DNA of 64,000 nucleotides from RYN-230 sp963717125 (GCA_963717125.1 CAVQVG010000020.1:248001-312000); one strand, 5' to 3'; numbered from the stretch's first letter, positions 54,248-63,082 are shown. A program made the numbers and translations. The notes: generated by a model not told the origin, from the sequence alone.

Positions 54248-55324
54248 GCATTCACGACGAGCAGGACCTGATCGAGCGGCTGGACCGGGCGTTCGGCACC
54301 ATCACCCCGCGAGCCGCCCCGATCGGAGCGGCGGTCCGGCAGGGCCGGGTGATCCGGGCCCGGCGCCGGATCTCGGCCGCGGCCGGCCTAGCCGTGGTGG
54401 TGGCGGCCGGCGTCTGCGCGCCGTTCCTGCTCCACCAGCCGCCGAGCCCGGCTGCTGCCGCGGTGACTGTCTACCCGCCCGGGCCGGACGCCCCCAGGGG
54501 GCTGATCGCGTCGGGCACCGCGGACGGGCACCGCTGGCGGGTCAGCGCGGGCCGGCCCGGCGCCTTCGCCGGGCCGCGTAACCAGTGCTTCACCGCGCTC
54601 GGTGTGCTGGACTGCGGGGGGGTGACCCAGGCCACTGCGTCCGCACCGATTCAGCTGTCCGAAATCACGGCCGGGCCGCTGCAGGCTGACTACGGGCCGG
54701 TGGCCCGCAGCATCAGCTACGTGACGGTCCGGCTGGCCACCGGGCAACTGCTCGTCCTGCACCCGGTCGCCGTGTACGGCACCCGCTACGTGGCCTTCGC
54801 CGCTCCGCTGCACACCGCGATCAGCCGGGTCACCGGGTACTCCCGGCATCGCGCGGTGACGACGGCCGTGCCCCTCAATACGCCGTCCGGGCTTTCCACC
54901 TTCGGCCTCTGGCTCGCCCCGGGCCAGCGCGGGCTGCCCCGGGCTACCCGGGTGGTCGGCTCGGGCACGTCCGCCGGGCAGGCCTGGTCGGTGACCGCGT
55001 ACCTGGGTCCGTGGGGGGCGTGCCTGGTGGGCCAGGGCGGCGGCACGGCCGCCTGTATCGGCGCCCTGCCCCCGCTGGCCACGTCCGTGGTTAGCTGGTT
55101 GAACGGGGCCGCCCCGGGTGGTGGACGGGTCGGCCGCGGCCTCCGTCAGCCACGTAGTCGTCAGGCTGGCCGATGGCGGCTCCATCCGGGTCCCGGCGAT
55201 CCGGGTGGGCAGCCAGAAGTTCTTCGGCTTCGCGCTCGCGCCGGGCCAGCGCGCGGTCCGCTGGCAGGCCTATGACGCCGCGCGGCGGCTGGTCGCCTCT
55301 GGTGGCCCGGTCGGCGGCTCATGA
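54244..55324 (+). CDS. membrane protein coupled to the ECF sigma gene, frameshifted
   Basis: About 360 residues if read as one gene. A cytoplasmic N-terminus (DEQDLIERLDRAFGTITPR), one membrane helix (~45-63, ISAAAGLAVVVAAGVCAPFL) and a long extracytoplasmic part with two similar halves (GLIASGTADGHRWRVSAG / VVGSGTSAGQAWSVTAYLG). The coupled start and topology suggest an anti-sigma or sensor role, but no ZAS motif is present. At about 55112-55120 (CCCCGGGTGG) the frame changes by one extra base: the continuation VVDGSAAASVSHVVVRLADG runs to the stop at 55324, in good coding style. The original frame ends at 55275. Confidence 0.75.
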
Positions 55325-55360
55325 CTCGGGGACCGGTTTGTCGGTGGCGGGTGCGATGAT

Positions 55361-55376
55361 TCGAATATGTGTTTAC
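55361..55376. promoter_or_regulatory. degenerate SOS-box-like dyad at the DUF222/HNH start
   Basis: TCGAATATGTGTTTAC resembles the actinobacterial LexA box TCGAAC-N4-GTTCGA: the left arm matches five of six positions and the right arm three of six. It overlaps the ATG at 55367. Some mycobacterial 13E12-type genes are LexA-controlled, which is why it was noted. Weak match. Confidence 0.3.
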
Positions 55377-56609
55377 CTGAGCAATCAGCACGGGACGCGG
55401 CGCTGGCCGAGCTGGCCGCCGTCGATCCCACCGCGTTAGACGCGGCCGGGCTGATGGGCCAGATCACTGATCTGGCCGCGTTCATCAGCCAGGCCCAGGC
55501 CCAGCTAGCCCGGCTGACCGGTGCGCTCGACGCGACCGGCGGAGCCGCCCAGGCCGGGCACAAGTCCGCCGCCGGCGTTCCTGCGCACCCGGTGCGGGCT
55601 CACCGCCGGGCACGCCGCCGAGGTCACGGCCACCGGCCGGGCGCTGCGCGACCTGACCGCCACCGAGAAGGCGCTGCACGCCGGGGAGATCTCCTTCGAC
55701 CAGGCGCACATCGTCGCCCGCACCATGGCCGACCTGGGCCCGGACCAGGCCGGCCCGGTGCAGCAACTCCTGCTGGACAACGCGCCCGGCCTGGACACCA
55801 GCCAGTTCCGCCGGTTAGCCGCCGAAGTCAGCTACCGGGCCGACCCCGACGCCGCCGAGGAGCGGGAGCGCAAGCGGTGGGAGCGGCGGCACCTGTCCTT
55901 CGGGCTCACCCTCGACGACACCGGCGTGCTGCACGGCGCCTGCGGCGACACCGCCGCATTCGAGATCCTGCGCACCGCCGCCGAGGCGTTCGCCCCGCCC
56001 GGCGGCACGGCCGATACCCGGACGGCCGCGCAGCGGCGGATGGACGGCCTGGTCGCCGCCTGCAAGATCGCCCTCGACAGCGGCCGCGCCCCGCAGCGGC
56101 ACGGCAGCGCCCCGCACGTGACCGTGCTGGTCCGGGACGAGACACTGGCCCAGGCGCCCGGCGCGCCGCCGGCCCAGACCGGGCACGGCCAGGCGCTGAC
56201 GGCCCGGCAGGTGCTCGCCATGTGCTGCGCCGCGCAGGTGACCGCGATCCGGTGGGCGGACGGGCTGCCGCTGGACGTCGGCCGCGCCGCCCGCACCGAG
56301 CCACCGGGACTGCGCCGCGCGCTGGAAGCCCGGGACCGGCGGTGCCGGTGGCCTGGCTGCGACGCGCTGGCCGCCTGGTCGACGGCCCATCACATCAAGA
56401 GCTGGCGCCGCGGCGCGCGCACCGCACTGAGCGAACTAGTGCTGTTGTGCCACGTGCATCACGCCTACTTCATCCACCAGCTCGGCTGGACCATCACCGG
56501 CGATCCCAACGGCACGCTGCAGTTCACCCACCCAGCGGGCATCGTCACGCTGCCGAGCCCATTACCCGCCGCGCAGCGGCCGGACCCGGACGCCGCCGGT
56601 CAAGCCTGA
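55367..56609 (+). CDS. DUF222/HNH endonuclease domain protein (13E12 type), frameshifted
   Basis: About 413 residues: a DUF222 domain (LAAFISQAQAQLARLTGALD, then FLRTRCGLTAGHAAEVTATG) and a C-terminal HNH domain (RCRWPGCDALAAWSTAHHIK, LVLLCHVHHAYF). The frame shifts by one extra base at about 55573-55583 (GCCGCCGGCGTTC); removing one G joins GHKSAA to AFLRTRCG, the normal DUF222 sequence. In the HNH motif the middle residues before LVLLC are Ser-Glu instead of the usual Asp-Asn, so nuclease activity is doubtful. The family is abundant in actinobacteria, with unclear function. Confidence 0.88.
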
Positions 56610-56656
56610 GGACCGCGACGGCGCTGTCTGCGGTCTGCGTCGTCGTGGCCGGCTGG

Positions 56657-56785
56657 CTACTGCGCCGGGGCGCTCTCCTCGGTGCCCGTGGTGTCTTCGC
56701 GCTCCCCGGACTTCCGCAGTTCGACGAGGGTGAAGCTCCTGGTCAGACCGGACGGGCGGTGAGCGGTGATGTTCTTAACCGACAT
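56657..56785 (-). CDS. 42-residue small protein, unknown
   Basis: A short ORF, ATG 56785 to TAG 56657, with an excellent ribosome site (GAGGAGA, spacing about six). The peptide starts MSVKNITAHRPSGLTRSF, is basic in its first half and acidic in its second (KSGEREDTTGTEESAPAQ), and has no membrane helix or Cys. It could be a regulatory small protein or a precursor peptide; no maturation enzyme is adjacent. It is convergent with the DUF222/HNH gene (47 bases between stops) and divergent from the methyltransferase. Confidence 0.45.
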   Translation of the reverse strand: MSVKNITAHRPSGLTRSFTLVELRKSGEREDTTGTEESAPAQ

Positions 56786-56931
56786 GGCATTCTCCTCGGT
56801 AGCATGCAATGGCTACCCGAATCGGCCCAGAAAACCACGGAGCCCGCTCGGCTAGCCCGGCACCGGAGTGGTGCGTGTAATCTACCGCCGCACCGGAGGT
56901 TTGGATATGCCTGGGTGCCCGCGCCGCAGGC

Positions 56932-56950
56932 TTGACCATTCAATGATCAA
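56932..56950. promoter_or_regulatory. 19-bp operator-like palindrome
   Basis: TTGACCATT-C-AATGATCAA: 9-bp arms with one mismatch around a single central base, in an AT-rich island. It lies between the divergent 42-codon ORF and the leader/methyltransferase unit. Such a site fits a dimeric TetR-, MarR- or GntR-type repressor controlling one or both sides. Confidence 0.5.
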
Positions 56951-56980
56951 CGAAGAAACAGCCGCCGGCGGGAGGCCGAA

Positions 56981-57040
56981 ATGGGCGTTCGGCTAACGAG
57001 GGCAGTCCGTAGCCCGGGACCGCGGGACCGTCGCGGATGA
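56981..57040 (+). CDS. 19-residue leader peptide coupled to the methyltransferase
   Basis: ATG 56981, with GGAGG five bases upstream, opens a 19-codon frame (MGVRLTRAVRSPGPRDRRG) whose TGA overlaps the ATG of the methyltransferase (ATGA at 57037-57040). The methyltransferase itself has no good ribosome site, so its translation may depend on this leader. It is comparable in size to the attenuator peptides of resistance methyltransferases, but this is inference. Confidence 0.4.
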   Translation: MGVRLTRAVRSPGPRDRRG

Positions 57041-57783
57041 CCCGCAGGCCGAGGCCCGGCGACGCGTTCGGGGTCATGGTGCTGGACGAACTGGCGGCCC
57101 GGCAGACCGGCCGGCCCGGAGTGGCCGAGATTGTCGAGCGGGACGACGGGCTCCTGCACACTGGGCCGGCCGGGCGGTACTTCGCCGCGCCGGACGCCTG
57201 GGCGCCGTTCGAGCGCGCCGCGCTCGACCTGGCTTCCGGCCGGATCCTCGACGTCGGTGGCGGGGCGGGCCGGTTCGCGCTGGCGGCACAGGACCGTGGA
57301 CTGGACGTGACGGCGCTGGACATCTCGCCGGGCGCGGTCGAGGTGTGCCGCCGCCGCGGGGTGCGGGACGTGCTGCTCGGCAGCGCGCCGGAGGCGGCAG
57401 TCGGCCGCGGCGGCTACGACACGTTCCTCATGATGGGCGAGAACCTGGGCTTGATCGGCGGTCGCGAGCAGGCGGCCACATTCCTGTCCGGCCTGGCCGC
57501 GGCGGCCCGTCCCGGGGCTCGGATCATCGGGCACGGCGCCGACCCACACGAGACCGCGGACCCGGTCCATGTCCGGTACCGGGAGCGGAACCAGGCGGCC
57601 GGCCGGCTGGGCGGATTGATGACCATCAGGGTCCGGTACCAGGACCTGGCCACCCCGTGGTTCCGCTACCTCCTGTGCTCCCCGGCCGAACTCGCCGAGC
57701 TCGCAGCCGACACGCCGTGGCAGCTGACCGACGTGCAGCGCGCGGACGAAGTCAACTACCTGGCCATGCTGACCCGAGGCTAA
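57037..57783 (+). CDS. class I SAM-dependent methyltransferase
   Basis: 248 residues with an AdoMet-binding Rossmann fold: GRILDVGGGAGRFALAAQ (motif I), VTALDISPGAVEVCRRRG (motif II) and YDTFLMMGENLGLIG (motif IV-like). The N-terminal cap (FGVMVLDELAARQTG, IVERDDGLLHTGPAGRYF) is shared by a group of small-molecule methyltransferases of unknown substrate. It starts in an ATGA overlap with a short leader ORF. The neighbours downstream are efflux pumps. Confidence 0.88.
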   Translation: MTRRPRPGDAFGVMVLDELAARQTGRPGVAEIVERDDGLLHTGPAGRYFAAPDAWAPFERAALDLASGRILDVGGGAGRFALAAQDRGLDVTALDISPGAVEVCRRRGVRDVLLGSAPEAAVGRGGYDTFLMMGENLGLIGGREQAATFLSGLAAAARPGARIIGHGADPHETADPVHVRYRERNQAAGRLGGLMTIRVRYQDLATPWFRYLLCSPAELAELAADTPWQLTDVQRADEVNYLAMLTRG

Positions 57784-57828
57784 GCCAGCCGCCGCGCACT
57801 CCCGCTGCCAGCCGACCCGCCGCGTACT

Positions 57829-59052
57829 TCACCCGGCCCCCGCGGGCGTGCGCGCCTGCGCGGGCAGCAGCCAGCCGAGCACGGCCAGCGCGGCCAGCAC
57901 GCCGATCGCGGCGATCACCAGCGTGGCCCGCGGGCCGAGCGCCACGATGACCGGGGCGGCGGCCGCGTAGGCGATGAGTTGGCCCGCGTACAACGCGGCG
58001 TAGACGGTGCCGAACATCATGCCGAGCCGGTCGTCCGGGGCGGATTCCTGCAGCAGCGTATCCACGCTGATGCCTTCGATGCCGTTGGCCGCCCCCGCGG
58101 CGAACTGGCCCGCGAGGCCCACCATCAGGCCCGGTGCCAGGCCGGTGGCCAAGGTGCCCGCGCTGTACAACCCCTCGCAGCCAAACAGCAGCACCCGCGG
58201 GGACAGCCGCCGCCGGGTGGCCGACAGCAGTAGCGGCGCGCCGACCATGCCGACGCTGAACGCGGTCACCAGCCAGGCGTACGCCGCCGGGCTGGCATGA
58301 AAGCCCTGCCGGACCAGGAAGATCAGTGCGGCGCTGCCCAGCGAGGCAAAGGCCACGCTGGGCAGCAGCATAATGCCGAGAGCCCGGGCGACCCCGTTCC
58401 GCCACACCTCCGCCAGGCCCAGCCGGGCCTGCCCGAGCAACGTCACCGGTCGCCTGGGGCCGGCCTCTCCGGGCGCGGCGGCAGCGCCGCGGCGCAGGCC
58501 GGCGACGCCGAGCGTAAGCAGCGCGGACAGCAGGAACGTGCCCGCGTTTACCACCAGGGCCAGCCCGGGGCCGGCCAGCGTGAGCAGGATCCCGCCGAGC
58601 GCGGGGCCCGCCGCGATGCCCGCGTTCGAGCCGGTGGCCAACAGCGAGTTGGCCCGGGTCAGGTTCTCCCGCCCGACGATCGCCGGGATGTTCCCCCGGC
58701 CGGCCGGCAGGTAGGCGGTCGCGAACAGGGTGGCGATCAGCACGGTCAGGGCCACCGCGGGCCACCAGTGCACCCAGGCCAGCCCAGTGAACAGCACCGC
58801 CTGGGCCAGGTCGCACGACACCATCAGCCGCTTGTTGTCCGCGCGATCCGCGATTGCGCCAGCCAGCGGGCCGAGCAGCCGCGGCACGGTGAACGCGAGC
58901 AGCAGCACGCTGATTCCGGCCGCGCCGCCGCCGAGGTGGTACACGAGCACGGTCAGCGCGACCCGGGCGATCTGGTTACCCGCGATCGAGACGGTGCGGG
59001 CTAGCCAGAAAAGCCGGAAACTGCGATTGTGCGCCAGCAGGCTCTGCGACAC
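57829..59052 (-). CDS. MFS transporter (MFS_3/EntS-like)
   Basis: 407 residues, 12 membrane helices, of the group containing enterobactin exporter EntS and macrolide pump MefA. Seen: NRSFRLFWLARTVSIAGNQI, LGPLAGAIADRADNKRLMV (the helix 2-3 signature) and GRENLTRANSLLATGSNAG. GTG 59052 has GAGG upstream and matches the usual N-terminus; the frame extends to 59106. Function inferred: export of a lipophilic compound. It is convergent with the methyltransferase gene. Confidence 0.9.
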   Translation of the reverse strand: MSQSLLAHNRSFRLFWLARTVSIAGNQIARVALTVLVYHLGGGAAGISVLLLAFTVPRLLGPLAGAIADRADNKRLMVSCDLAQAVLFTGLAWVHWWPAVALTVLIATLFATAYLPAGRGNIPAIVGRENLTRANSLLATGSNAGIAAGPALGGILLTLAGPGLALVVNAGTFLLSALLTLGVAGLRRGAAAAPGEAGPRRPVTLLGQARLGLAEVWRNGVARALGIMLLPSVAFASLGSAALIFLVRQGFHASPAAYAWLVTAFSVGMVGAPLLLSATRRRLSPRVLLFGCEGLYSAGTLATGLAPGLMVGLAGQFAAGAANGIEGISVDTLLQESAPDDRLGMMFGTVYAALYAGQLIAYAAAAPVIVALGPRATLVIAAIGVLAALAVLGWLLPAQARTPAGAG

Positions 59053-59370
59053 GGCACCTCGCCTCGATCCCGCGCGTGCGGGCCCGCTCCGCCCGAACCG
59101 GGACACCGCAGGCCATTAAACAACCGGCCGTGGACCGAACGAAGCGCAGCCGGTAACAATGGTGTCGCTAAAGCCGCCAAAAGAGACGGCCAGCGCCGCG
59201 CCGTCAGCCGGACCGAGACGCGCTAGAGCCCGGGGATGCCCCTAGCGCCCGGCCCGGGGATGCACCTCGCTCCGCCCGGGGTCTGAGCACGAGGCGGCTC
59301 GCCGACCGGGCCTGCGAGCTAGCTGCAAAGTAGTTGCAAATACTTATCTTTGGTATCTAGCATCCGAGGC
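59053..59370. other. divergent intergenic region, MFS and MATE genes
   Basis: About 320 bases without a gene. Repeats of CCCGGGGATGC occur at about 59230-59270. The last 60 bases before the MATE ATG are AT-rich and hold near-direct repeats CTGCAAAGTA and TTGCAAATA followed by TATCTT, probably the MATE promoter; the exact -10/-35 cannot be fixed. Confidence 0.4.
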
Positions 59371-60735
59371 ATGCCCTCCCCGGTGGCTTCCGGCCAGGTC
59401 CGGCGATGGCGCCTGCGAGACGCCCGGTGGAACGCGCACGACCGGGAGATACTCCGGCTGGCCGGGCCGGCGTTCGGGGCGCTGGTCGCCGAACCGCTGT
59501 TCCTGCTGGCGGATTCGGCCATCGTCGGGCGGCTGGGCACGGTGCCGCTCGGCGGGCTGGCCGTGGCCAGCCAGGCGCTCACCACGCTGGTCGGTATCTC
59601 GATCTTCCTCGCCTACGGGACCACCGCCGCGGTGGCCCGCCAGCTCGGCGCCGGGAACCGCCAGGCCGCGATCCGCCAGGGCATCGACGGGCTGTGGCTG
59701 GCCACCTTCATCGGCGTGGCCGTCCTCGCCGTCTGCTGGCCGCTGGCCGCGCAGATCGTGCACGCGTTCGGCGGCTCGCCGCAGGTATCCGGCCAGGCCG
59801 TCACCTACCTGCGGATCAGCCTGCTCGGCGCCCCCGCGATGCTCCTGGTGCTGGCCGGCACCGGGGTGCTCCGCGGGCTGCAGGACACCCGCACCCCGCT
59901 CGCCGTAGCGGTGGCCGCCAACTTGGTCAACGTGCTGCTGAACGCCCTCCTCGTGCTCGTCCTGCACTGGGGTATCGCGGGCTCGGCCTGGGGCACCGTC
60001 GTCGCCCAGACCGCGTCGGCCGCTGCCTACCTGGCCATGGTGCTGCGCGGTGCACGGCGGGCTCGTGTCCAGTTCGCCCCCGATGCCGCTGGGCTGCGGA
60101 CGGCCGCCGTGACCGGGTTTTCCCTGGTGGTGCGCACACTGGCGCTGCAGGCCGTGTTCGTCGTGATCACGGCCATCGCGGCGCACCAGGGCAACGCCGC
60201 GATCGCCGCGCACCAGATCGCCATCCGGCTGTGGACCTTGATCGCCTTCGCGCTGGACGCGATCGCCATCGCTGGCCAGGCGATCACCGGGCGGTATCTG
60301 GGCGCTGGAGACGTCGCGGGCGCGCGCGCCGCCACCAACCGGATGATCGGCTGGGGGGTGATCTACGGCGTGGTGTTCGGCGTGCTGCTGGTCGCGGCCA
60401 TCCCGGTGCTGCCCGGCTTGTTCGCGGCCGCGCCCGATGTGCGCCGGCTGCTCGTGGCGGTGCTGCTGGTGGCCGCGGCCCAGCAACCGGTGGCGGGCGT
60501 GGTGTTCGTGCTCGACGGCGTGCTCATCGGCGCGGGTGACCAGGACTACCTGGCCCTGGCCGGGCTGGCGGCCGGGGCCGTGTTCGCGGCCGGCACGGCG
60601 ATCGTGGTGGCACAGCACGGCGGCCTGATCGCGCTCTGGCTCGCGTTCAGCGGGTGGCTGCTGGCCCGGTTCTGCACCCTCACCCTGCGGGCCCGCGGTT
60701 CGCACTGGCTCGTCACCGGGGCCGTTCGGCACTGA
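59371..60735 (+). CDS. MATE (DinF-like) efflux transporter
   Basis: 454-residue, 12-helix multidrug and toxic-compound extrusion protein. The MATE repeats are clear: ILRLAGPAFGALVAEPLFLL, DSAIVGRLGTVPLGGLAVA, FLAYGTTAAVARQLGAGN, GVLRGLQDTRTPLAVAVAAN and IAAHQIAIRLWTLIAFALDA, with DGVLIGAGDQDYLA near the end. The DinF subgroup is usual in actinobacteria; transport is driven by H+ or Na+. ATG 59371 has GAGG closely upstream. Confidence 0.93.
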   Translation: MPSPVASGQVRRWRLRDARWNAHDREILRLAGPAFGALVAEPLFLLADSAIVGRLGTVPLGGLAVASQALTTLVGISIFLAYGTTAAVARQLGAGNRQAAIRQGIDGLWLATFIGVAVLAVCWPLAAQIVHAFGGSPQVSGQAVTYLRISLLGAPAMLLVLAGTGVLRGLQDTRTPLAVAVAANLVNVLLNALLVLVLHWGIAGSAWGTVVAQTASAAAYLAMVLRGARRARVQFAPDAAGLRTAAVTGFSLVVRTLALQAVFVVITAIAAHQGNAAIAAHQIAIRLWTLIAFALDAIAIAGQAITGRYLGAGDVAGARAATNRMIGWGVIYGVVFGVLLVAAIPVLPGLFAAAPDVRRLLVAVLLVAAAQQPVAGVVFVLDGVLIGAGDQDYLALAGLAAGAVFAAGTAIVVAQHGGLIALWLAFSGWLLARFCTLTLRARGSHWLVTGAVRH

Positions 60736-61331
60736 TCCCCCAGCCCGCTTCCCGGCCCGCTTCTCCGGCCCGGACGCCCGGCCTGCGCCCCGGCTCCCAC
60801 GCCCGCGCGCGGTGCCGTCCACCTGCGGGCCGTCCACCCGCGGGCCATCCGGCTGCCCGCCGCGATTTGACAGATACCCCCTCGATACGTGATCGTGATA
60901 CACCGTCTGCGGCCCACCAGCCCTTGACGTGCGAGTGCCGGTCATGGCCCCCGCCATACCGGTACTTGACAGATGAACCGGTCACCGTGCGCCGCATTAA
61001 AGCGCGAATGCAGCCGCCGTATTGGCCCGGTCAAGCGCCTTAGTTCTGGATCTTAAGTAGCTGCGTCCCGCCGCCGTCGCTGCATCCCGGTTAGGCGTGC
61101 TTTCTGAGCATACTCACCCGAGTATCGCTGGTCAGACACGCAACGTCACGAGACTGGCCCGGGCCAGCGCAAAGGTCCAATATAGTGCTGACACAGAATA
61201 TTTCATGACTTCGTGACATTAGCGTTTCTCGTCACGAACGGGTCATCTGCTGCGCTATTCTCTCCCTTTGCCGGCCGCCTGTGCCCGCACCCCGATGCGG
61301 GGTTCATCAGGAAACCAACGACCTGGGGACA
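60736..61331. other. dyad-rich 600-base noncoding region
   Basis: No convincing gene on either strand. Inverted repeats: ATACTC-ACCC-GAGTAT at 61110-61125; a perfect 14-bp palindrome CTGGCCCGGGCCAG at 61154-61167; TTCGTGAC-N13-GTCACGAA at 61210-61238, nested inside ATGAC...GTCAT at 61205-61245. GTCACGA also occurs at 61145. TTGACAGAT is repeated at 60867 and 60966. This is likely the control region or untranslated leader of the mannosyltransferase-like gene. Confidence 0.45.
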
Positions 61332-63060
61332 ATGAGCAGCGATATCAGCGCGGCCGGGAGAATCCCGGTGCCACCGGCCGCAACTCCCGCAGCCACCCCG
61401 GCCAACTCGGTCACCGCGACCGGACCGGCCACCGGCCACCACGGCCACCCCGGCCAACTCCGCCGGGCCGACCGGTCTGACTGGACCGGCCACCGCGGCC
61501 ACTGCGACGCCGGCCATCGCCGCCAGGACCACCGGCCAGCGCGGCGCCGTCCCAGCTACCCCGGCCCGCGGCAAGGCACGCGGCCTGATCTGGCTGGCCT
61601 CGGCCGGGATCGGCGCCGGGATTGTGATCATGGTTGCCGTCTCGCTGATCCGCGGCGGCTGGATGCGCCCGCCGCTGGTCATGCCGGCCAGCGGGCCGCC
61701 CTGGGAGTTGCCGGTCCAGCACGTCTCGGCTGATGTGGTGACCTACGTTCTGTGGTTCGCGGCGGTGGCCAGTGCGGGCGGCGTCGCGGCCGGCCTGCTC
61801 GCCGTCCGCCGCGGCGTCCGGCTGAGCGCGCGGCTGCTGCTCATCGCCGGGCTGATCACGGTAGCCGTGCTGACGGTGCTGCCGCCCGCCGGATCGACCG
61901 ACCCGCTGGACTACGCGACCTACGGCCGGCTCCTGCTGCTCGGCCACAGCCCGTACGTCTACACCCCGCACTACGTGCGCCATCTGCACGACGCGTTCGC
62001 CCGGTCCGTCCCGCTGGTCTGGTCGCGCTACGTCAGCGTGTATGGGCCACTGGCCACCATGGAGCAATTCCTGGCGGCCAAGCTGGGCGGCTCGTCCCCG
62101 GCCGTGATCGTGTTCTGGCTCAAACTGTGGAACTCGGCCGGGTTCGCCGCCGTCGCGATCGCGGTTCACCGGTTGCTCCGCGGCGACCCGGCCCAGCGGC
62201 TCCGCGCCCACCTGCTCTGGACGCTCAACCCGCTGCTGCTCTGGGACCTGGTCGAAGCCGGTCACGTTAACGTGCTGGCGGCCGCGGCCGGCCTGTTCGG
62301 CCTGCTCGTTCTCGGCAAGCAGGCGCACGGCGAGCGGCCCGGCCTGGGCCGCGTCGTGGCCGCCGGCGCGCTGCTCGGGGTGGCCGCCGACATCAAGATT
62401 AACTACGCGCTGTTCGGCCTGGGCGCCGCCTGGGCCCTGCGCCGCTCCCCCGCCGCGCTGGCCACCGCGGGCGCGGCTGCGCTCGCCGTGTTGCTGCCCA
62501 GCTACGCCTGGTTCGGGATGCCGGCTGTCAAGGCTCTGGTCGGCCGCCGGGACTCGGCCAGCGCGGACAACTTCTACCGGCTCATCCTGCCCACCCACCA
62601 CTTCGTCGGCGTCATCGCCGCCATCCTGGTCGTCGCGATGGCGGTCCTCGCCTTCCGGCGGCTCCCACCGGGCGACCCGGCCCGGCCAACCATCCGGCCG
62701 ACCGTGGCGCTGGCCGCGGCCTGGCTGTTCCTGTGGCCTTACCAGCTGCCCTGGTACGACGCGATGATCATCGTCGTGCTGATCCTCTACCCCGCGTCGC
62801 GACTGGACTGGCTGGTGCTGGCCCGGCTCACGGCCGGCACGATCGCCAACATGCCGGGCAACCCACTGCTCCCGCACGGCCACGTGCTGAGCTTGCTCGA
62901 CCACTACGCGATACGCGTCGTCGCGCCGCTGGTCATCCTCGGCGCGGCGGTCGGCCTGGTCGCGCTGTGCTGGTCCGGCCGGTGGAATACAGCCGAGCCG
63001 GACCGGCCGCCCCGGGCGACGCCGGACACCGATGACGTGCTGGTGCCGGCGGCCAGCTAA
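61332..63060 (+). CDS. MptB-like GT-C polyprenol-sugar mannosyltransferase, N-terminal frameshift
   Basis: Polytopic glycosyltransferase (about 12 helices) resembling the alpha-1,6-mannosyltransferase MptB and related GT-C enzymes that use polyprenyl-phosphate sugars. Seen: GSTDPLDYATYGRLLLLGHS with the loop acid, YTPHYVRHLHDAFARS, YVSVYGPLATMEQFLAA and WTLNPLLLWDLVEAGHVNVL. The membrane part is open from about 61565. Upstream, a Thr/Ala/Pro-rich disordered N-terminus starts at ATG 61332 (MSSDISAAGRIPVPPAATPA) but is offset by one base; the frames meet around 61430-61445 in GGCCACC repeats. Without the extension, the first start is GTG 61624, inside the first helix, so the long form is favoured. 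Confidence 0.82.
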
Positions 63061-63082
63061 CCGGAGCTGGCATCCTGGACCG

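Noticed and set aside
56657..56785. Type IV pilin-like FTLVEL in the 42-residue ORF
   Set aside because: No hydrophobic helix follows the motif, so it cannot be a pilin signal.
56981..57783. Erm-type macrolide-resistance methyltransferase with attenuator
   Set aside because: The leader-coupling layout is suggestive, but the methyltransferase lacks rRNA adenine dimethylase motifs; it belongs to another class I group.
60867..60974. Two TTGACAGAT copies as sigma-70 type promoters
   Set aside because: No acceptable -10 hexamer at 16-18 bases from either copy.
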